Shown: positions 59,087 to 64,000 of the stretch, in pieces
Numbering within the stretch: the first letter of the stretch is position 1
Layout of the letters: every line of letters begins with the position of its first letter
Assembly: GCF_000314855.2 (NCBI RefSeq)
Contig: NZ_KB233224.1
Location: forward strand, 82,950 to 146,949
DNA: 64,000 nt
Reading direction: 5' to 3'
Source: Providencia burhodogranariea DSM 19968
GTDB lineage: Bacteria; Pseudomonadota; Gammaproteobacteria; Enterobacterales; Enterobacteriaceae
Translations under genes and position numbers: made by a program
Notes under the pieces: generated by a model
Databases searched by the model: none
The model's input: only the letters and a program-made list of their open reading frames with translations
Told to the model about the DNA's origin: nothing

Positions 59087-60527
59087 ACAATTTACATCTT
59101 TTATCGACGACTATGTTGAGCAGAACCATTCACGCTTTACTCAACTAAGTGATGCTATTTGGGATCACCCAGAAACACGCTTTGAAGAAACGTATTCAGC
59201 TGAACTATTAGCCGATGCATTGGAACAAGAAGGCTTTCATGTTGATAGGGGTGTAGGTGATATTGAAACTGCATTTATTGCTAGCTTTGGTTCGGGAGCT
59301 CCCATTATCGCATTACTTGGGGAATATGATGCCCTCGCAGGCTTAAGTCAACATGCGGCTTGTAGTAAACCAAATCCAGTAATTGAAAATGGTAACGGTC
59401 ATGGTTGTGGTCATAACTTACTCGGTACCGCTGCTCTTGCAGCTGCTTTTGCAGTCAAAGCATGGCTACAAGAAAATAAATTATCAGGTACGGTGCGCTT
59501 TTACGGATGCCCCGGTGAAGAAGGCGGCTCTGGTAAAACCTTTATGGTCAGAGATGGCCTATTTGATGGTATTGATGCCGCTGTAACATGGCATCCTGAG
59601 TCATTCAGTGGTGTTTTCAATGTTCAATCACTGGCTAACATTCAAACCGCATTTCGCTTCAAAGGCATTGCTGCACATGCTGCAAACTCTCCGCATTTAG
59701 GTCGTAGTGCACTCGATGCCGTTAGTTTAATGAATGTTGGTGTTCAATTCTTGCGTGAACATATTATCCAAGAAGCACGTATTCACTACGCTGTTACCAA
59801 TACAGGTGGAGCTTCACCTAATGTTGTGCAAGCTGATGCAGAAGTATTATATCTAGTTCGCGCACCACAATTAGACCAAACACAAGATATTTATCAACGT
59901 GTTATTGATATTGCTAAAGGGGCGGCATTAATGACAGGTACGACTCTGGACATTCGCTTTGATAAAGCCTGTTCTAACTATGTTCCGAATCGCACCATTG
60001 AAAAAGCAATGTATCAACATATCACTACTTTTGGCATCCCAGAATATAATCAACAAGAGCGCCAATTTGCTAAGGAAATTCATGCTACGCTCACCAAGGA
60101 TGACTTGCGTAATGCTAAATTAAATGCCGCGCGTACTGGGGGTGAACAGGGTGTTAAATGGGGTGAGCGGCAAGCTGACAAAGCACTGACTGATGAAGTG
60201 TTGCCTTATGTCGAATCCCAAGAATTGATGTATGGCTCAACTGATGTGGGTGATGTGAGCTGGGTAGCGCCAACTGCTCAGTGTTTTAGCCCATGTTTTG
60301 CATTTGGGACGCCACTACATACATGGCAGTTAGTCGCGCAAGGAAGAACATCTATAGCCCATAAAGGCATGCTCTTATCAGCAAAAGTGATGGCGGCTAC
60401 AACAATAGATCTACTCACAACACCAACCTTACTTTCACAAGCCAAAAGTGAATTCCAACGCCAACGAAGCGAACAACCTTATAACTGCCCTATTCCAAAC
60501 GAAATTCAACCTTCCAAATTAAAATAA
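59079..60527 (+). CDS. abgB: p-aminobenzoyl-glutamate hydrolase subunit B
   Basis: A 482-residue M20-family partner (E. coli AbgB 481). Visible motifs: ALLGEYDALAGLSQ, GHGCGHNLLGTAALAAAFAV (zinc-binding His), FYGCPGEEGGSGKTFMVRDG and AFRFKGIAAHAANSPHLGRSAL. The ATG at 59079 forms the ATGAGTAA overlap with abgA, which implies coupling for a 1:1 heterodimer. The longer upstream frame lies inside abgA and is not used. Confidence 0.96.
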   Translation: MSKQFTSFIDDYVEQNHSRFTQLSDAIWDHPETRFEETYSAELLADALEQEGFHVDRGVGDIETAFIASFGSGAPIIALLGEYDALAGLSQHAACSKPNPVIENGNGHGCGHNLLGTAALAAAFAVKAWLQENKLSGTVRFYGCPGEEGGSGKTFMVRDGLFDGIDAAVTWHPESFSGVFNVQSLANIQTAFRFKGIAAHAANSPHLGRSALDAVSLMNVGVQFLREHIIQEARIHYAVTNTGGASPNVVQADAEVLYLVRAPQLDQTQDIYQRVIDIAKGAALMTGTTLDIRFDKACSNYVPNRTIEKAMYQHITTFGIPEYNQQERQFAKEIHATLTKDDLRNAKLNAARTGGEQGVKWGERQADKALTDEVLPYVESQELMYGSTDVGDVSWVAPTAQCFSPCFAFGTPLHTWQLVAQGRTSIAHKGMLLSAKVMAATTIDLLTTPTLLSQAKSEFQRQRSEQPYNCPIPNEIQPSKLK

Positions 60528-60614
60528 TTTTTTGGATTGACGAGTTAATTATCCCTGAGCTCGCCTTTCAAAAATATAAAAGAAAAAAACTTGCAAATAC
60601 AAAGGAGAATCACT

Positions 60615-62144
60615 ATGAGCGGAACTACAGCCCCCGTGAATAAGAGCCCCGGTGCTATTTTTCGTTGGATAGAGCGTGTTGGTAATAAAATACCAAATCC
60701 CTTTATTCTCTTTGTTTATCTTCTTGCTGTCTTGATGATCTCAACAGCAATACTTTCTTGGTTTAATTTATCCGTAAAAAATCCCGCCAATGGCGAGCTA
60801 GTGAGTGTTAAAAATTTATTGAGCGTCGAAGGTATCCAATGGATTTTGCCGAATATCGTCAAGAACTTCAGCAGTTTTACACCATTAGGAGCAATTCTGG
60901 CATTAGTCATTGGTGCAGGGTTAGCTGAAAAAGTCGGTTTATTACAAGCATTAATGTACAAAATGGCTTCGGGGATCAATAAACGTTATGCCAGTTATAT
61001 GGTGCTATTTATCGCTTTCTTTAGCCATGTTTCATCCGATGCTGCCTTAGTGGTAATGCCTCCTTTAGGTGCATTGATTTTTATTGCTGTAGGCCGCCAT
61101 CCAGTTGCGGGCTTGCTAGCCGCTATAGCAGGTGTGGGCTCTGGCTTTACAGCTAACCTGTTGATTGTGACAACGGATGTTTTACTTTCAGGTATCAGTA
61201 CTGAAGCTGCAATGATCATTGATCCTAACTTACATGTTAGCGTTATTGATAACTGGTATTTTATGGCAACATCTGTGATTGTATTAACTATTACAGGTGC
61301 AATTATAACTGATAAGTTTATTGAACCTCGGTTGCCTAAGTGGGAAGGAACATCTCACGACCGCCTCGAGACACTCACACCACTACAAAACCGCGGGTTG
61401 TTGATGAGCGGCCTATCAGCACTAATCTTTATTGCTATCGTTGCTTTGATGGTCGTGCCTGAAGGAGCTCCTCTTCGTGACCCACAAACAGGTTCAGTTA
61501 TTCCGTCACCTTTTATCAAGGGAATTGTGCCTGTCATTATTATTTTCTTCTTCGTTGTTTCAATTAGTTATGGTATTTCAACCAAACAAATCAAGAAGGC
61601 TAATGATATTCCCGATTTACTCGTCGACCCAATGAAAAATATGGCAGGTTTTATCGTCATGGTGTTCCCTTTATCCCAATTCGTGGCTTTCTTTAATTGG
61701 AGCAATATGGGGAAATTCATGGCGATCGGTTTAACTGATGTGCTTGAAAACTTAGGAATGACAGGAGTTCCTGCGTTTATTGGTTTAATGTTCTTATCTG
61801 CTTTTTTATGTATGTTTATTGCAAGTGGTTCTGCAATCTGGTCAATTTTGGCACCAATATTTGTTCCTATGTTCATTTTACTCGGGTTCCATCCTGCATT
61901 TGCACAAATCGTCTTTCGTATTGCTGATTCCGCAGTGCTTCCTCTTGCACCAATGTCGCCTTTCTTACCACTGTTTTTAGGGTTCCTTCAGCGATATTAT
62001 AAAAATGCACAGCTAGGTACTTATTACACTTTAATTTTGCCTTATCCATTAATTTTCTTTGCTGTTTGGATATTATTACTTGTTGGTTGGTACTATGCGG
62101 GCTTACCGATAGGACCTGGGGTTTATCCACTCTTGTCCTCATAA
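60615..62144 (+). CDS. abgT: p-aminobenzoyl-glutamate transporter AbgT
   Basis: A 509-residue inner-membrane carrier (E. coli AbgT 508) that imports p-aminobenzoyl-glutamate; related AbgT-family members (MtrF) can export sulfonamides. It starts MSGTTAPVNKSPGAIFRWIE, followed by about nine to twelve helices and two re-entrant hairpins, including the family SDAALVVMPPLGAL and FIASGSAIWSILAPIFVPM segments. AAAGGAGAATCACT precedes the ATG. It lies 87 bases after abgB and ends the operon. Confidence 0.96.
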   Translation: MSGTTAPVNKSPGAIFRWIERVGNKIPNPFILFVYLLAVLMISTAILSWFNLSVKNPANGELVSVKNLLSVEGIQWILPNIVKNFSSFTPLGAILALVIGAGLAEKVGLLQALMYKMASGINKRYASYMVLFIAFFSHVSSDAALVVMPPLGALIFIAVGRHPVAGLLAAIAGVGSGFTANLLIVTTDVLLSGISTEAAMIIDPNLHVSVIDNWYFMATSVIVLTITGAIITDKFIEPRLPKWEGTSHDRLETLTPLQNRGLLMSGLSALIFIAIVALMVVPEGAPLRDPQTGSVIPSPFIKGIVPVIIIFFFVVSISYGISTKQIKKANDIPDLLVDPMKNMAGFIVMVFPLSQFVAFFNWSNMGKFMAIGLTDVLENLGMTGVPAFIGLMFLSAFLCMFIASGSAIWSILAPIFVPMFILLGFHPAFAQIVFRIADSAVLPLAPMSPFLPLFLGFLQRYYKNAQLGTYYTLILPYPLIFFAVWILLLVGWYYAGLPIGPGVYPLLSS

Positions 62145-62159
62145 TCAAAAGCTAAAAAA

Positions 62160-62180
62160 AAGGTGCCAAATTGGCACCTT
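62160..62180. terminator. bidirectional terminator abgT/typA
   Basis: AAGGTGCC and GGCACCTT form the stem (extended by AA/TT next to the loop), with an A-run before and TTTTC after. It lies in the 69-base gap between the convergent abgT and typA genes. Confidence 0.9.
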
Positions 62181-62213
62181 TTTCACTCTTAATGACAGTT
62201 TTAATAACTGTAA

Positions 62214-64000
62214 TTAGTCATCTTTAGAACGGCTTGCGCGACGGCGATCGTTCTCATTCAGGTGACGTTTACGCAGACGGATAGACAGCGGAGTCACTTC
62301 AACTAATTCGTCATCATCGATAAACTCTAGAGCTTGTTCCAGAGTCATTTTGATTGGTGGTGACAGAGTAGTTGCTTCGTCAGTACCTGATGCACGCATG
62401 TTAGTTAATTTCTTACCAGTCAAGCAGTTAACTGTTAAGTCATTTGAGCGTGAGTGAATACCAATAACTTGGCCTTCATAAACTTCTGCACCATGACCTA
62501 AGAACAACTTACCACGATCTTGCAGGCTGTATAATGCGTAAGCAACCGCTTTACCTTGACCATTTGAGATCAATACGCCGTTTTGACGGCCACCGATTTC
62601 GCCTGGACGAACATCGTCATAATGACTGAATGTTGAATAAAGCAAGCCAGTGCCTGAAGTCATCGTCATGAATTCAGTACGGAAACCAATCAGACCACGG
62701 CTAGGGATAATGTAGTCAAGACGTACACGGCCTTTACCATCTGGCATCATGTCACGCAGGTCACCTTTACGCTCACCTAACGCTTTCATGACATCACCTT
62801 GATGTTGTTCTTCAACATCTAAGGTCACTTGTTCGAACGGTTCTTGTCTACGACCATCAACTTCACGGAAGATAACTTTTGGACGAGAAACAGCTAATTC
62901 GAAACCTTCACGACGCATATTTTCGATCAGAACAGATAAGTGTAGCTCACCACGACCAGAAACACGGAATGCATCTGGATCTTGAGTTTCTTCAACACGC
63001 AGTGCTACGTTATGAACAAGTTCTTTGTTCAGACGGTCAAGAATCTGACGAGAAGTCACATACTTACCTTCACGGCCACAGAATGGCGAGGTGTTAACAC
63101 AATAGAACATGCTAACTGTTGGCTCATCAACCGCTAATGCAGGTAGAGCTTCAACATTACCAACCATACAAATAGTATCAGAGATATTTAGTTCGCCTAG
63201 ACCGGTCAGGGCAACAATATCACCAGCTTCTGCGATTTGTGAATCAATACGCTCTAAACCTAAGTGAGTCAGTACCTTACCGATTTTACCGTTGCGTGTT
63301 TTACCTTCGCTGTCGATAACAGTAACTTGTTGGTTTGGCTTCACAGTACCACGTTTGATACGGCCAATACCGATAACACCTAAGTAGCTGTTGTAATCTA
63401 ATTGCGAAACTTGCATCTGGAAAGGACCTTCCAGATCAACTGCTGGTGGCTCAACATATTTTACGATAGATTCGTAAAGTGGCGTCATATCTTCCGCCAT
63501 TTCTGTATGCTCAAGACCTGCGATACCATTTAATGCAGATGCATAAACGATAGGGAAATCGAGCTGCTCATCCGTAGCACCTAAGTTAACGAATAAGTCG
63601 AATACTTGGTCAACAACCCAGTCAGGGCGTGCGCCTGGACGGTCAACTTTGTTGATAACAACAATTGGTTTTAAGCCATTATCGAAGGCTTTTTGTGTAA
63701 CGAAACGCGTTTGTGGCATTGGGCCATCAGTTGCATCAACCACTAGCAGGACACAGTCAACCATTGACATAACACGTTCAACTTCACCGCCAAAGTCGGC
63801 GTGACCTGGGGTATCTACGATGTTGATGTGGTAGCCATTCCATTGAATAGCGGTATTTTTAGCAAGAATGGTAATACCACGCTCTTTCTCCAAGTCATTG
63901 GAGTCCATAACACGCTCGTCAACAGTTTCACGTTCACCGAACGTGCCTGATTGCTGCAATAATTTACCAACCAGTGTTGTCTTGCCATGGTCAACGTGAG
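62214..64000 (-). CDS. typA: ribosome-associated GTPase TypA/BipA (5' end beyond the window)
   Basis: The C-terminal ~595 residues of a translation-factor GTPase (about 607 in E. coli) that helps 50S assembly and cold/stress growth. The frame stays open to the right edge, where [18 protein letters not shown], the G1 loop, is visible. G2 (RGITI), G3 ([11 protein letters not shown]), G4 ([13 protein letters not shown]) and G5 (SALNG) follow. Domain II, the EF-G-like III and V domains and the TypA C-terminal domain ([20 protein letters not shown], ending [10 protein letters not shown]) are complete. Roughly the first 12 codons are missing. A Met within the frame at 63959 is not the true start. 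Confidence 0.97.
   Translation of the reverse strand, partial: HVDHGKTTLVGKLLQQSGTFGERETVDERVMDSNDLEKERGITILAKNTAIQWNGYHINIVDTPGHADFGGEVERVMSMVDCVLLVVDATDGPMPQTRFVTQKAFDNGLKPIVVINKVDRPGARPDWVVDQVFDLFVNLGATDEQLDFPIVYASALNGIAGLEHTEMAEDMTPLYESIVKYVEPPAVDLEGPFQMQVSQLDYNSYLGVIGIGRIKRGTVKPNQQVTVIDSEGKTRNGKIGKVLTHLGLERIDSQIAEAGDIVALTGLGELNISDTICMVGNVEALPALAVDEPTVSMFYCVNTSPFCGREGKYVTSRQILDRLNKELVHNVALRVEETQDPDAFRVSGRGELHLSVLIENMRREGFELAVSRPKVIFREVDGRRQEPFEQVTLDVEEQHQGDVMKALGERKGDLRDMMPDGKGRVRLDYIIPSRGLIGFRTEFMTMTSGTGLLYSTFSHYDDVRPGEIGGRQNGVLISNGQGKAVAYALYSLQDRGKLFLGHGAEVYEGQVIGIHSRSNDLTVNCLTGKKLTNMRASGTDEATTLSPPIKMTLEQALEFIDDDELVEVTPLSIRLRKRHLNENDRRRASRSKDD

Overview
The window is chromosomal DNA from an enterobacterium, most likely a member of the Morganellaceae and probably Providencia. 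Nearly every housekeeping protein is a close relative of the Escherichia coli one in sequence and length (PolA, DsbA, Gor, DppA-F, GlyQS, YidE, SpoT, RecG, TypA). The gene order is a rearranged version of the E. coli order, the DNA is moderately AT-rich, and many intergenic gaps carry ERIC-type imperfect palindromes. Genus-level assignment is an inference, because no rRNA gene is present.

Layout: 1-6486 holds polA, dsbA-srkA-yihD and mobA-mobB. 6487-11717 is an AT-rich accessory island between mobB and gor: a decayed AbiEi-like antitoxin gene, then a compact minus-strand operon. 11718-30460 carries gor, rlmJ, a DUF1090 gene, yihY, a nitronate monooxygenase, a serine hydrolase, yhjJ, a truncated pdeK/hmsP, dppABCDF, an orphan TpsB transporter and tRNA-Pro(UGG). 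30674-42964 carries glyQS, tag, avtA, yidE, yidQ, yidR, yicG and ligB. 43356-56398 carries gmk-rpoZ-spoT-trmH-recG, gltS, xanP, yicH, fabY, dtd and yihX. 56492-62144 is the p-aminobenzoyl-glutamate utilisation locus abgR/abgABT. typA runs off the right edge.

The most interesting locus is 7067-11293. A 33-residue peptide gene, missed by ordinary ORF length cut-offs, is followed by an intrinsic terminator/attenuator. Four tightly coupled genes come next: an E1/ThiF-like adenylating enzyme, an Fe(II)/2-oxoglutarate oxygenase, an EamA-family transporter and an M32 zinc carboxypeptidase. The peptide matches, as I recall it, the pantocin A precursor PaaP (RISAITEENAMYT there, RISSISEEKAMYT here). 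The first three enzymes match PaaA, PaaB and PaaC in type and order. The core tripeptide is Glu-Glu-Lys rather than Glu-Glu-Asn, and an M32 carboxypeptidase is built into the operon. The locus is therefore predicted to make a pantocin-like peptide antibiotic that differs from pantocin A, with a candidate enzyme for removing the 12-residue C-terminal follower.

Other points of interest are a perfect 24-bp LexA-type palindrome upstream of tag, a strong PurR-type box upstream of xanP, a DnaA box upstream of polA, loss of the GGDEF/EAL part of the pdeK homologue, a TpsB porin with no TpsA partner, and an ERIC element whose end abuts a start codon.
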